Source of the DNA: an uncultured Bacteroidales bacterium
GTDB lineage: Bacteria > Bacteroidota > Bacteroidia > Bacteroidales > UBA932
Assembly (NCBI GenBank): GCA_946187365.1
Contig: CAMHRD010000051.1
Location: forward strand, 1-7,590
Direction: 5' to 3'
DNA: 7,590 bases
Shown: in pieces, positions 1 through 7,021 of the stretch
Layout of the letters: each line of letters opens with the position of its first letter
How positions within the stretch are numbered: position 1 is the stretch's first letter
The notes under the pieces: generated by a model
The model's input: only the letters and a program-made list of their open reading frames with translations
What the model was told of the DNA's origin: nothing
The model's database searches: none
Translations under genes and position numbers: made by a program

Positions 1-1095
1 CGCTTCATTAAGCAGCTGGTCTATGACTTTGGTGTTAAGCCTGTTAAGCGCACATTCTCAACTCCGGTTCCTACTCCAAAGGTCTCATATACAGATGACA
101 TAATTCTGACGGAAGAGGAGAAGGTCAGACTCAAAAAATACTTTGTTGCAGAGGCATACTTCTCTCCATCGTCACTCAACAACTATTTAGATTGCAACAG
201 AAGATTTTTCTTTGATAAGATTCTCAAACTTGGTAAGGATGAGGACCTTACAGATTCGGTTGAGGCCAGCACTTACGGCAGCATCTATCACTCCTGCATG
301 GAGCAGATTTACGGTCAGTTCCTGGAAGTTGACGGAGTAAAAAACAGACAGAGAATAAAAGTTACGGAGGAGTTTGCAGGGAAACTTGTTGCTAAGTATG
401 CAGATGAAGAGACAATGAGAGAACTCTTTGACGGTGCTTTCAAAGAAACAATGCAGGTGGATCTTATTGAGGGTGAGAATCTTGTGATACGGGAGTCTGT
501 TAAAAAGTACATTAAGATTACTCTGGAGAAAGATTTGGAGAAGGCTAAAAATGGTGAGTACTGGTTTGAAGGGGCTGAGTATGTGATTAATAAACCGCTC
601 TTTAATTCCGGGGGTTTTATCATAATAGACCGTTTGGAGAATCAGGACGGCATCTACAGGGTGTGTGACTACAAGAGCGGAAGGTTTTTTAAGAGTGCCC
701 CAAAAGACTCATATTCAGAGCTTGAGGATGATGACTTCTCTGAAATACTGAATGAGATGTTCAAAGAGGGAGTGGAGAGAGATAAGGAGTACACCATTCT
801 GTTCCAGCTTTTCTTCTACGCTTTAATGCTCTCAAATGAAAAGAATTACAGGGAAGATATGGAGCTTTGCGTTTATCAGCTTCAGCTTCTGAATAAATGC
901 GGACCTATCGTGATAAAAGTAAAACGCTCTCAGATTGAGGCGTTTGCAGAGAGGCTTAAGGGGCTGCTTGAAAAGATTGAGGCTAAGTGCGCTACTGAGA
1001 GTGAGGCTCGTATGCCGGTTTGCACTGATTCCGAAGTTTGTAAATACTGTGATTTTAAGACTATTTGTAACAGGGAGGTAAAGAAAGATGAGTAA
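1..1095 (+). CDS. AddB-like PD-(D/E)XK nuclease subunit, C-terminal part (5' end outside window)
   Basis: The frame is open from base 1, so this is the last 364 residues of a longer protein; Met at 298 is internal. It reads as a RecB/AddB-family nuclease domain, expected to cut DNA single strands during end resection at double-strand breaks in the cytoplasm. Fragment residues 54-76 carry the typical SPSSLNNYLDC entry motif. Nuclease residues follow in order: His97 (GSIYH), Asp210 (IIIDR), Asp223 and Lys225 (CDYKSG), then Gln269/Tyr273 (QxxxY). Cys65 plus Cys347, Cys350 and Cys356 (C-x2-C-x5-C) match the split four-cysteine 4Fe-4S signature known from AddB nucleases. The gene overlaps the helicase gene by 8 bp, so the two are translationally coupled partners. 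The helicase-like N-terminal part cannot be seen here. A stand-alone RecB-like nuclease is possible but unlikely given the neighbour. Confidence 0.85.
   Translation, partial: RFIKQLVYDFGVKPVKRTFSTPVPTPKVSYTDDIILTEEEKVRLKKYFVAEAYFSPSSLNNYLDCNRRFFFDKILKLGKDEDLTDSVEASTYGSIYHSCMEQIYGQFLEVDGVKNRQRIKVTEEFAGKLVAKYADEETMRELFDGAFKETMQVDLIEGENLVIRESVKKYIKITLEKDLEKAKNGEYWFEGAEYVINKPLFNSGGFIIIDRLENQDGIYRVCDYKSGRFFKSAPKDSYSELEDDDFSEILNEMFKEGVERDKEYTILFQLFFYALMLSNEKNYREDMELCVYQLQLLNKCGPIVIKVKRSQIEAFAERLKGLLEKIEAKCATESEARMPVCTDSEVCKYCDFKTICNREVKKDE
1072..1079 (+). promoter_or_regulatory. Strong Shine-Dalgarno site for the AddA-like helicase gene
   Basis: The octamer AGGGAGGT contains a GGAGG core and ends 8 nt before the ATG at 1088. 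It lies inside the last codons of the upstream nuclease gene. It fixes the start codon, which is only one residue ahead of the conserved N-terminal helicase region. Such a good match to anti-SD is uncommon in Bacteroidota, where many genes lack one, and fits tight coupling of the two subunits. Confidence 0.65.
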
Positions 1096-4000
1096 AGAAC
1101 TTTTGGTATATAACGCATCTGCGGGCAGCGGAAAGACTCACAACCTCTCTGAGCAATTTGCAAAATATCTGTTGGAGGGTGGGCCTGAGGCTTACAAACA
1201 TCAGATGGCTGTGACCTTTACAAACAAGGCCACCTTTGAGATGAAGGAGAGAATCATTAAGACATTGTATGAGAAATCTATCGGAAAAAAGGGAGAGAGT
1301 AAGGAGGAGCAGAAGAATGCAAAGGATGTGTTGAGACGGCTGGTTCACGATTATACAATGTTCAGAGTGAGTACAATAGACAGTTTCTTCCAAAAAGTGC
1401 TGAGAGCGTTTGCTCTGGAGATGGGGCACAGGGGAGCGTTTGATACATCATTGGATGATGATTTGGCGGTATCGGAGGCACTTGATTCTCTCTACTCAAA
1501 ACTTGGTAAGCCGGAGTGTGGGGAGCTGCTGGAAAGGATTAAGAATCTGTCACTTTCAAGGATTGAAGATGATAAGAACTGGGATTGGAAGAGGGATCTT
1601 TTGAGAATATCAAGCGAGATTACAAAGACGGGATACCGCTCCAAGAGGAAGGAGGCGGAAGAGACAGCCAGGCAAAACGGTGAGAAACTGAAATCTTACG
1701 AGGAGTTCAACAAAGAGTTGAATGTCAAGCGTGATGGGTTGAGGAAAGATTTTATTGAGCCGTTAGAGGCTTTGAATAAGGAACTTATAGGGGCGGCAAA
1801 GTTGCTGAAGGATGACTGTGTTAAGAGCAAAACCACCTCAAAATTTTACGGTACAATCACCGGTAAATTCCGTTTTATAGATCCGCTGTCAAAGAAGGTG
1901 GCTCCTTTTAAAGACTCATTTGACGTTGAAAAATGGAAAGATGATCCTCAGAGTTTCTTCCTTAAAAATACCCCGGATAGCATAATCAATTCCTATAAGG
2001 ATAGTGTTGGGGCTATACTTTCCAAGATAGAGGCTCTTTATGCCGAACACTATTCTAATTATGTTAGTTACCAGTTGGTTTCTAAGAACATACGGGAGAC
2101 TACGCTGCTGGATTATATATCGGCGGAACTTGAGGAATACCTTAAGCAACAGCAACTTACGCTGCTTGCAGATGCGCCGCAGATACTGTCTGATCTTATT
2201 TCCGGAAGTGACGCTCCGTTTGTTTATGAGAAGATTGGAACTACGCTGAATCACTATCTTTTGGATGAGTTCCAGGATACCTCTGATTCTCAGTGGGAAA
2301 ACTTCCGGCCGTTACTTTTGAACTCTCTGGCCGAGGGTAATTCATCTCTTTTAGTGGGGGATGTTAAGCAGAGTATTTACCGCTGGAGAGGAGGCGATTG
2401 GGATATTTTAAGGAGTGAAATTCCTCATGATTTTAAGGAAGTGTGCCATACGGAGCCGCTTTTGGTGAATTACAGGAGCCTCTCTAACATTGTGGCATTC
2501 AATAATTTGATATTCTCGGAGCCAGGGTGTCTGGTGACTGCGTTTTCAGATATGCTGGGGGAGAAGGTATCGGATGCTTCTAGGTTTGCTATGCCTGAGA
2601 TTGTTAAGGGGGTATATGCTGGTTCTGCACAGGAGGTTTGTGACAAGTACAAGAGTGTTCCGCAGAAGGGAGTTGTGAAGGTGATTTATGCGGGGAAGTA
2701 CAGGAGTGATGGGCTTATTACCAATCCTTCAGATTTTGCCTGCGTGGATGTGGTTAGGAGGATTAGGGAGCTGACGGGTGGCGGAGGCGGTGCAAAGTAC
2801 TCGTTCTCTGATATTGCAATATTGGTTTCTTCAAATAGGGATGCGGAGAAGATTGCGGGTGTGCTGGTAAACAATGGTATAAGTATTACAACTACAGACT
2901 CCTTAAAAATTGGATCCAATAATACGGTTGCTGTGATTCTGGAGCTGTTGCGTAAGCTGGTGGAGCCGGAGTCTGAGAGGCTGGAGGCGCTTGCAAGGAT
3001 TTCCGGGGCAAAGGTTAAGAACCTGGGGCTGCTGGCTGGGGCAGAAGATGTTGCTGGTGCTGCGGATGCGGAGTTCAGGAGGGAGCTGGCCAATTGCGGC
3101 ACTCTGTATGAGATCTGCAAGGTGTTAATGAACACATTCATTGAGAGTTACCCGGCAGGAGACGCATCGTTTGTGAAGGCCTTTCTGGATAAGGTGCTGG
3201 ATTACAACACCACCAACGGTACCAACATATCTATGTTCCTCAGATGGTGGGAAGAGAATGAGGAGAACTTCTTTATTCCGGAACTTTCCGGAAAAACAGA
3301 TGCCGTAAGGGTGATGACTATGCACAAGGCTAAGGGCTTGGCATTCAAAGTAGTATTCACTCCGTTTTTGAGGGAGGATGTTCTGAGACTGAAGGGTGAC
3401 AGGTGGTTGATATCGGATTCCGAATGGCTTGATTTTAAGGCTCCTCTGATGATTAACATTGCAGGTAAAGATGTGCGTGAGTCTTTCTACAATCTGGATT
3501 ATGACAAGGAACTCATGCAGACTTGCATTGATAACATAAACCTTGCATACGTTTCATTTACAAGGGCTAAGGAGCGTCTGTATATTTACGGCAGAGGCTA
3601 TAATAAAGGTACTCTCTCTGCAGAGTTGAATAATATATGTAAGGGTTGTGTTGGCGCAGAGGGGAAAGATGGTAAAGGTGAGGTGCTTAAGGTGAACTTT
3701 ATAAGAGAAGATAAAGAGCTTACAATTAAGGAGTTGTGTGAGATAGACGGAAAGGCTGATCCTGATGATGAGCGTAACCCTTTCACCTACACGGAGTACA
3801 CTTTTGGAGATGAGAGTGAAGATTCTTTAAAGGAAAAAGATGAGAAGGATACTTTGTACTCTCTGCAAGAGTCTGACGGAACGCTTCTTACAGATACGCT
3901 CTCCAATGAGTCTCAGAAGAAATCACTAAGAAGCCGTTATGATAATGATGACAATATAAGGCGCGGAATTCTTATGCATGATATCTTCTCTTACATTGGA

Positions 4001-4438
4001 GAGGTCTCACAACAGTCAGATATTAAGGATGTTGTAAAGGTGGCCGTTGAGAGGTTCCTTAAGAATAATCCTTCATCTTTGCTAGGTGATAACAGTGACA
4101 AGATAGTTGAAACTATTATGGGACTTCTTCCAACGGCTCTTCCATACGGTTGGTTTACAGCTCAGTACGGAGTTGAGACGGAGACGGAGTATTTGGATGG
4201 TGCTAACATTCTTAGGCCCGATAGGGTGATGTTCTCTAAGGAGGGTGATGAAACTATTATTGTGGACTACAAGTTTGGAACACTCTCATCTTCAGAGGGT
4301 AATGAGGATACTGAAGGGGCTCACAAGAGCTATGTGAACCAGGTTAAAAGATACATGGATCTCTTTAATCGTTTAGGAAAAGGGAACGTGAAGGGCTATC
4401 TTTGGTATGTTTTTGAGAAAAAAATCATAGAAGTTTAA
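1088..4438 (+). CDS. AddA-like UvrD/Rep-family helicase-nuclease
   Basis: A complete 1116-residue ATP-dependent superfamily 1A helicase with a C-terminal PD-(D/E)XK nuclease, the AddA/RecB layout, expected to unwind and degrade DNA at double-strand breaks for RecA-dependent repair. Helicase motifs seen in order: Walker A ASAGSGKT (10-17), Ia AVTFTNKATFEMK (41-53), STIDSFF (95-101), Walker B LLDEFQDT (391-398), motif III VGDVKQSIYRWRGGD (423-437), a NYRS motif IV, motif V VRVMTMHKAKG (740-750) and motif VI YVSFTRAKERL (821-831). The nuclease has His964 (GILMH), Asp1045 (RPDR), Asp1060/Lys1062 (VDYKFG) and Gln1085/Tyr1089. All key residues are present, so both activities look intact. Unlike the partner subunit it has no C-terminal cysteine cluster, as expected for AddA. 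The ATG at 1088 has a strong SD and overlaps the upstream stop by 8 bp. The exact subfamily name (AddA/RexA versus a Bacteroidota-specific RecB-like protein) is inference. Confidence 0.92.
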   Translation: MSKELLVYNASAGSGKTHNLSEQFAKYLLEGGPEAYKHQMAVTFTNKATFEMKERIIKTLYEKSIGKKGESKEEQKNAKDVLRRLVHDYTMFRVSTIDSFFQKVLRAFALEMGHRGAFDTSLDDDLAVSEALDSLYSKLGKPECGELLERIKNLSLSRIEDDKNWDWKRDLLRISSEITKTGYRSKRKEAEETARQNGEKLKSYEEFNKELNVKRDGLRKDFIEPLEALNKELIGAAKLLKDDCVKSKTTSKFYGTITGKFRFIDPLSKKVAPFKDSFDVEKWKDDPQSFFLKNTPDSIINSYKDSVGAILSKIEALYAEHYSNYVSYQLVSKNIRETTLLDYISAELEEYLKQQQLTLLADAPQILSDLISGSDAPFVYEKIGTTLNHYLLDEFQDTSDSQWENFRPLLLNSLAEGNSSLLVGDVKQSIYRWRGGDWDILRSEIPHDFKEVCHTEPLLVNYRSLSNIVAFNNLIFSEPGCLVTAFSDMLGEKVSDASRFAMPEIVKGVYAGSAQEVCDKYKSVPQKGVVKVIYAGKYRSDGLITNPSDFACVDVVRRIRELTGGGGGAKYSFSDIAILVSSNRDAEKIAGVLVNNGISITTTDSLKIGSNNTVAVILELLRKLVEPESERLEALARISGAKVKNLGLLAGAEDVAGAADAEFRRELANCGTLYEICKVLMNTFIESYPAGDASFVKAFLDKVLDYNTTNGTNISMFLRWWEENEENFFIPELSGKTDAVRVMTMHKAKGLAFKVVFTPFLREDVLRLKGDRWLISDSEWLDFKAPLMINIAGKDVRESFYNLDYDKELMQTCIDNINLAYVSFTRAKERLYIYGRGYNKGTLSAELNNICKGCVGAEGKDGKGEVLKVNFIREDKELTIKELCEIDGKADPDDERNPFTYTEYTFGDESEDSLKEKDEKDTLYSLQESDGTLLTDTLSNESQKKSLRSRYDNDDNIRRGILMHDIFSYIGEVSQQSDIKDVVKVAVERFLKNNPSSLLGDNSDKIVETIMGLLPTALPYGWFTAQYGVETETEYLDGANILRPDRVMFSKEGDETIIVDYKFGTLSSSEGNEDTEGAHKSYVNQVKRYMDLFNRLGKGNVKGYLWYVFEKKIIEV

Positions 4439-4464
4439 GTCATTTTTGGTCAAAATTTGCAATA

Positions 4465-4501
4465 GGGTAAAATGTATCCAAAAAAAAGGTACATTTTACC
4501 C
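4465..4501 (+). other. 12-bp perfect inverted repeat (hairpin) between the two operons
   Basis: The arms GGGTAAAATGTA (4465-4476) and TACATTTTACCC (4490-4501) are exact reverse complements. They are separated by a 13-nt spacer with an A8 run flanked by CC and GG, which could extend the stem by two pairs past a bulged T. It starts 27 bp after the helicase stop codon and ends 6 bp before the -33 element of the next promoter. In RNA it would form a stable hairpin that could end the upstream transcript or protect its 3' end. No U tract follows on either strand, so it is not a canonical intrinsic terminator. As DNA it could be an operator for the downstream promoter. Confidence 0.6.
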
Positions 4502-4506
4502 AAATG

Positions 4507-4538
4507 CTTGGAGGCTAGGGCTTCTGCAGATATTTTTG
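4507..4538 (+). promoter_or_regulatory. Bacteroidetes-type sigma-70 promoter for the fimbria-like operon
   Basis: TATTTTTG at 4531-4538 matches the Bacteroidota -7 consensus TAnnTTTG at every fixed position. CTTG at 4507-4510 supplies the -33 TTG, with a 20-nt spacer inside the usual 19-21 range. Transcription would start around 4543-4547, leaving a leader of about 20 nt before the ATG at 4565. No other match of this quality was seen in the intergenic region. The inverted repeat lies immediately upstream. Confidence 0.7.
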
Positions 4539-4564
4539 CTTCACAATTTTGAAGAGGCAAAGAT

Positions 4565-5158
4565 ATGTGCACAAGCAAAATTCATAATAAAAGTGCAGTT
4601 GCGGCGGGGCTCTTGAGAGTCTTTCTGATGGCCGCAATGTTGTTCTGCTGCAAGGCAGGTTTCTGCCAGAACAGTTCGCTCTCTACCAACGGAATAGAGT
4701 GGCTCACTCTGGGGACAATCAATGCTCAGGTGGGTGTGCCTGTTTCCAGGCACGTTTCCGTTCATCTGGGTGGGACCTACAATCCGTTTTCATTTGGTAA
4801 AAGCTCTTCTCCTGTGTTCTTCAGAAGGGCTGAGATTCAGCTGAATGGGCGTTATTGGCCGTGGTTTGTAAACTCCGGCTGGTACCTGTACGGTGGGGCG
4901 GATTGGTGCAAGTTTTCTTACGGAGGAATCACATCCAAGAGTTCTTTCGAGGGGTACGCTTACGGTTTGAAGGCGGGGGGAGGGTACGCTCTGCTGCTTA
5001 CCAAACGGCTGAACCTTGAGATGGGTGCGGGGCTCTTTTTGGGCCTGGCGGATTACACTAAGTATCAGTGTACCAGGTGCGGAGACCCTGTTTTAAAGAG
5101 GAAAAAGTTCATTGTCTCTCCGGCCGATTTTGTGCTGGGAGTCTCATTCTTGTTTTAA
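4565..5158 (+). CDS. DUF3575 family outer-membrane protein
   Basis: The product is 197 residues. A hydrophobic signal peptide spans about residues 12-35 and is probably cut near Phe-Cys-Gln 33-35; no proper lipobox is present. The rest looks like a small outer-membrane beta-barrel, with alternating aromatic/Gly strands and a terminal Phe. Family-typical DUF3575 signatures are visible: the VGVPVSRHVSVHLGGTYNPF stretch (56-75), RYWP (96-99), repeated G-x-Y barrel strands (about 105-165), a C-x2-C-G loop (Cys169, Cys172, Gly173) and a closing ADFVLGVSFLF strand. DUF3575 has no biochemical function known to me; it commonly sits next to DUF3868/OmpA and fimbrillin genes, as here. It is first in its operon, about 20 nt after a likely start site, and ends 10 bp before the next gene. 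A role in anchoring or exporting the pilus is inference. The SD is weak (GAAGAGG at 4551-4557). Confidence 0.8.
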   Translation: MCTSKIHNKSAVAAGLLRVFLMAAMLFCCKAGFCQNSSLSTNGIEWLTLGTINAQVGVPVSRHVSVHLGGTYNPFSFGKSSSPVFFRRAEIQLNGRYWPWFVNSGWYLYGGADWCKFSYGGITSKSSFEGYAYGLKAGGGYALLLTKRLNLEMGAGLFLGLADYTKYQCTRCGDPVLKRKKFIVSPADFVLGVSFLF

Positions 5159-5168
5159 TGTGCGTGTT

Positions 5169-6605
5169 ATGAGAAGAGGTGGTGTTGTTTCAATGTGGAT
5201 TCTCTTGGTTGTTCTTTGGGGTTGCAGCCAAAGCAGGAGATTTGTTAGGATAATTGGTGAAGATAAGGTTTCCATTCTGCAAACCAGTGAGATTGAGAGG
5301 AATCCGTACGGGAAGATTTCTGTGGAGAACAGGGGGGATGTCAGAAGGGGCGGTGTGATGGCAGCGGACAGTGCCGGAGAGAATGAACAAATGATCTTAA
5401 GTGCTGTGGTTGAGGATGATGAGGGGAGTCTGGTGGCAAAGGGGAAGCTCTCTCCGGTTGTGGTTACGGCCAACCATAAGAGGGTGTCCGTGAGGGGCGG
5501 GAAGATTAGGCTGGGGTTTGATGTGCATATTCCGGCAACCTTCTGCAGCGAGGAGTGGCAGGTAAGGCTTACGCCTAAGTTGTTCTGGGAGAGGGATTCT
5601 ATGGAGCTGGAGCGGGTGATGGCTACCGGGGAACTGTACCGCTCATCGCAGATGCGGGGGTATGAGAAGAACAGGAAGTACCTGGCCTCCATAATTCCTG
5701 ATTCTGTGGACTTTGTGAAGGCGTTTACATATCTGTTCCTGCTGGAAAATTTTTCTGCAAGGAACTTTAAGGATTCGCTAGGGGAGTTTGGGGTGACTGA
5801 GGATGAGGCGGTTGAGTATTACATAAAGCACTATCTGGTGAATCTGAACAACCGCAGAAAGGCAAGACTGGAGGAGGTGTTCAGGCGGTGCGTGAAAGAT
5901 CCGATAGACACATCGGGAATAAGATTGGACACCATCATAAGGGGCGGTGAGGGAGATATCATTTACCGGTACAGCCAGGATGTGAGGGCGGTTGATGGGA
6001 TGAAGAAGTTGCGGCTCACCTTCTCAGGCGGCGTATTCGCCTACGGCAGAAGGCTTTATGACTTTCCAAAATCTGATACGCTGGCATATTACGTGAGTTC
6101 TTTCAGCCGGTTTTTGGATGAGAGTCCGCTATACCTGACGGCCAGAGTTGAGAGGGATGTTGTGGTCTCTACGATTGCATTTATTGAGTTTAAGGCGGGG
6201 AGTTGGATTGTGGATGAGTCTCTGGGTGAGAACAATAGGGAGATTGAGAGGATTAAGGCAAATTTTGATTCTCTGCAACTGAATAAAGAGTTTGTGACAG
6301 ACTCTGTGGATATTGTTTCATCTTGCTCGCCAGAAGGAAGTTACGCTACTAACAGCAGGCTTTCCAAGAAGCGGGCGGAGTCTGTTAAGGAGTATTTTGC
6401 TTCTTACTTGAACAGGGGGCAGAAGCTCTTTAAGACGGATAATATTCCGGAGAATTGGGAGCTGTTGAGACGGTACATTCTGGAGGATGAGAACATTCAG
6501 TTTAAGCAGCAGCTGTTGGAGGTGCTGAAGACGGATGATCCTGATGTGCGTGAGGAGAGGCTTTCTAAGTGCAAGGATTACGGAGTTCTATCTATCCGAT
6601 TTTAA
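5169..6605 (+). CDS. DUF3868/OmpA-like lipoprotein, N-terminal portion of a frameshifted gene
   Basis: Read from the ATG at 5169, the product has 478 residues. This start gives a signal peptide (Arg-Arg, then WILLVVLWGC) with a candidate lipidation Cys19; Trp at -2 makes the lipobox atypical. An ATG at 5193 is possible too. Residues about 80-165 resemble DUF3868 (LTPKLFW, then an ELYRSSQMRGYEKN segment). A middle domain follows (KKLRLTFSGGVFAYG, DTLAYYVSSFSRFLDE), then an OmpA-like peptidoglycan-binding region (about 335-410; Phe341, SPEG 387-390, N-x-R-L-S-x-x-R-A 395-403). After Cys19 come Ser-Gln-Ser-Arg-Arg, not acidic residues, so the protein is probably periplasmic-facing, tying the outer membrane to the cell wall. 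Family members continue past this point into YP-x-LRR, FHLHR and a TPR-like tail. Here the frame ends early at 6605 and that tail lies in the -1 frame (6569-7000). A single base lost at 6569-6602 explains it. Confidence 0.75.
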   Translation: MRRGGVVSMWILLVVLWGCSQSRRFVRIIGEDKVSILQTSEIERNPYGKISVENRGDVRRGGVMAADSAGENEQMILSAVVEDDEGSLVAKGKLSPVVVTANHKRVSVRGGKIRLGFDVHIPATFCSEEWQVRLTPKLFWERDSMELERVMATGELYRSSQMRGYEKNRKYLASIIPDSVDFVKAFTYLFLLENFSARNFKDSLGEFGVTEDEAVEYYIKHYLVNLNNRRKARLEEVFRRCVKDPIDTSGIRLDTIIRGGEGDIIYRYSQDVRAVDGMKKLRLTFSGGVFAYGRRLYDFPKSDTLAYYVSSFSRFLDESPLYLTARVERDVVVSTIAFIEFKAGSWIVDESLGENNREIERIKANFDSLQLNKEFVTDSVDIVSSCSPEGSYATNSRLSKKRAESVKEYFASYLNRGQKLFKTDNIPENWELLRRYILEDENIQFKQQLLEVLKTDDPDVREERLSKCKDYGVLSIRF

Positions 6606-7000
6606 GGCGCATAGATTTCTCCTTCCATTTGCATAGGAAGTGTTATGATACGCTGACGGTGGAGGCGCCTCTGGATGAGAAGTATCTGAAGGGGCTGGCG
6701 CTTTTGAAGGAGAGGCAGTATAAGGATGCGCTGGAGATTTTGAGGCCCTACAGGAATATCAACACTGCAATCTGCTACTTGAGTTTGGATTACAATGCCT
6801 CTGCGCTGGATGTGCTTAAGGATCTGAAACAGACTCCGGAAGTGCTTTATCTGCAGGCGGTTGCATTGCTGAGGCGGGAGGAGAAGGAGAGTGCGGCCAA
6901 GCTGCTGATGGCCAGCATTGAGGCGGATGCGGATATGAGCTTTAAGGCGGCCCTGGATCCGGAGATGGAGCCGTTGATGGAGGAGTGTGGGTTATTATAA
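6569..7000 (+). CDS. Displaced C-terminal TPR-like portion of the DUF3868/OmpA-like protein (-1 frame)
   Basis: A 143-residue open frame starting at GTG 6569 directly after an in-frame TAA at 6566-6568, overlapping the preceding frame by 37 bp. It begins with RSSIYPILRRIDFSFHLHR, which is the segment that normally joins the OmpA-like domain to the C-terminus in Bacteroidales DUF3868/OmpA proteins. Two or three helical, TPR-like repeats follow (LLKERQYKDALEILRPY; LDYNASALDVLKDL; VALLRREEKESAAKLLMASI), then the family-like ending LDPEMEPLMEECGLL. It has no signal peptide and no ATG near its start. An SD-like GGAGAGG (6554-6560) precedes the GTG, so separate translation cannot be excluded. The best reading is one ancestral gene, 5169-7000, broken by a one-base deletion or read incorrectly. 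Its stop lies 21 bp before the fimbrillin gene. Confidence 0.7.
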   Translation: MQGLRSSIYPILRRIDFSFHLHRKCYDTLTVEAPLDEKYLKGLALLKERQYKDALEILRPYRNINTAICYLSLDYNASALDVLKDLKQTPEVLYLQAVALLRREEKESAAKLLMASIEADADMSFKAALDPEMEPLMEECGLL

Positions 7001-7021
7001 ACGTTTAACATAAACTTATAA

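Noticed and set aside
298..1095. Met at 298 as a start codon of the nuclease gene
   Set aside because: The frame is open back to base 1, and the upstream codons encode conserved nuclease residues (SPSSLNNYLDC, GSIYH) required for this domain.
4465..4501. Canonical Rho-independent terminator
   Set aside because: The hairpin is good, but the stem is followed by AAATGC on the plus strand and has no U tract on the minus strand either; kept as an inverted repeat only.
4465..4501. Invertible-promoter (phase-switch) repeats
   Set aside because: The arms are only 13 bp apart and do not enclose the promoter, no second copy of the repeat was noticed nearby, and no recombinase gene is in the window.
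5112..5168. Upstream start at 5112 for the DUF3868/OmpA gene
   Set aside because: It would overlap the DUF3575 gene by 47 bp and put 19 unconvincing residues before a good lipoprotein signal that starts at 5169.
5144..5692. Antisense open frame of 182 codons opposite the DUF3868/OmpA gene
   Set aside because: It mirrors codons of a recognisable family, shows no domain or promoter of its own, and is rich in Ser/Thr/Pro as expected for a shadow frame. The same applies to minus-strand frames at 1061-1429, 1916-2254, 2686-3141 and 7016-7432.
6590..6605. Programmed -1 ribosomal slippage at CGA TTT TAA
   Set aside because: No X XXY YYZ heptamer is present in the zero frame, and the conserved RSSIYP in the -1 frame lies upstream of this point, so the shift should occur earlier.
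7003..7015. Short palindrome GTTTA-ACA-TAAAC before the fimbrillin gene
   Set aside because: Five AT-rich pairs in a 21-bp gap are easily met by chance; no promoter or U tract is associated with it.
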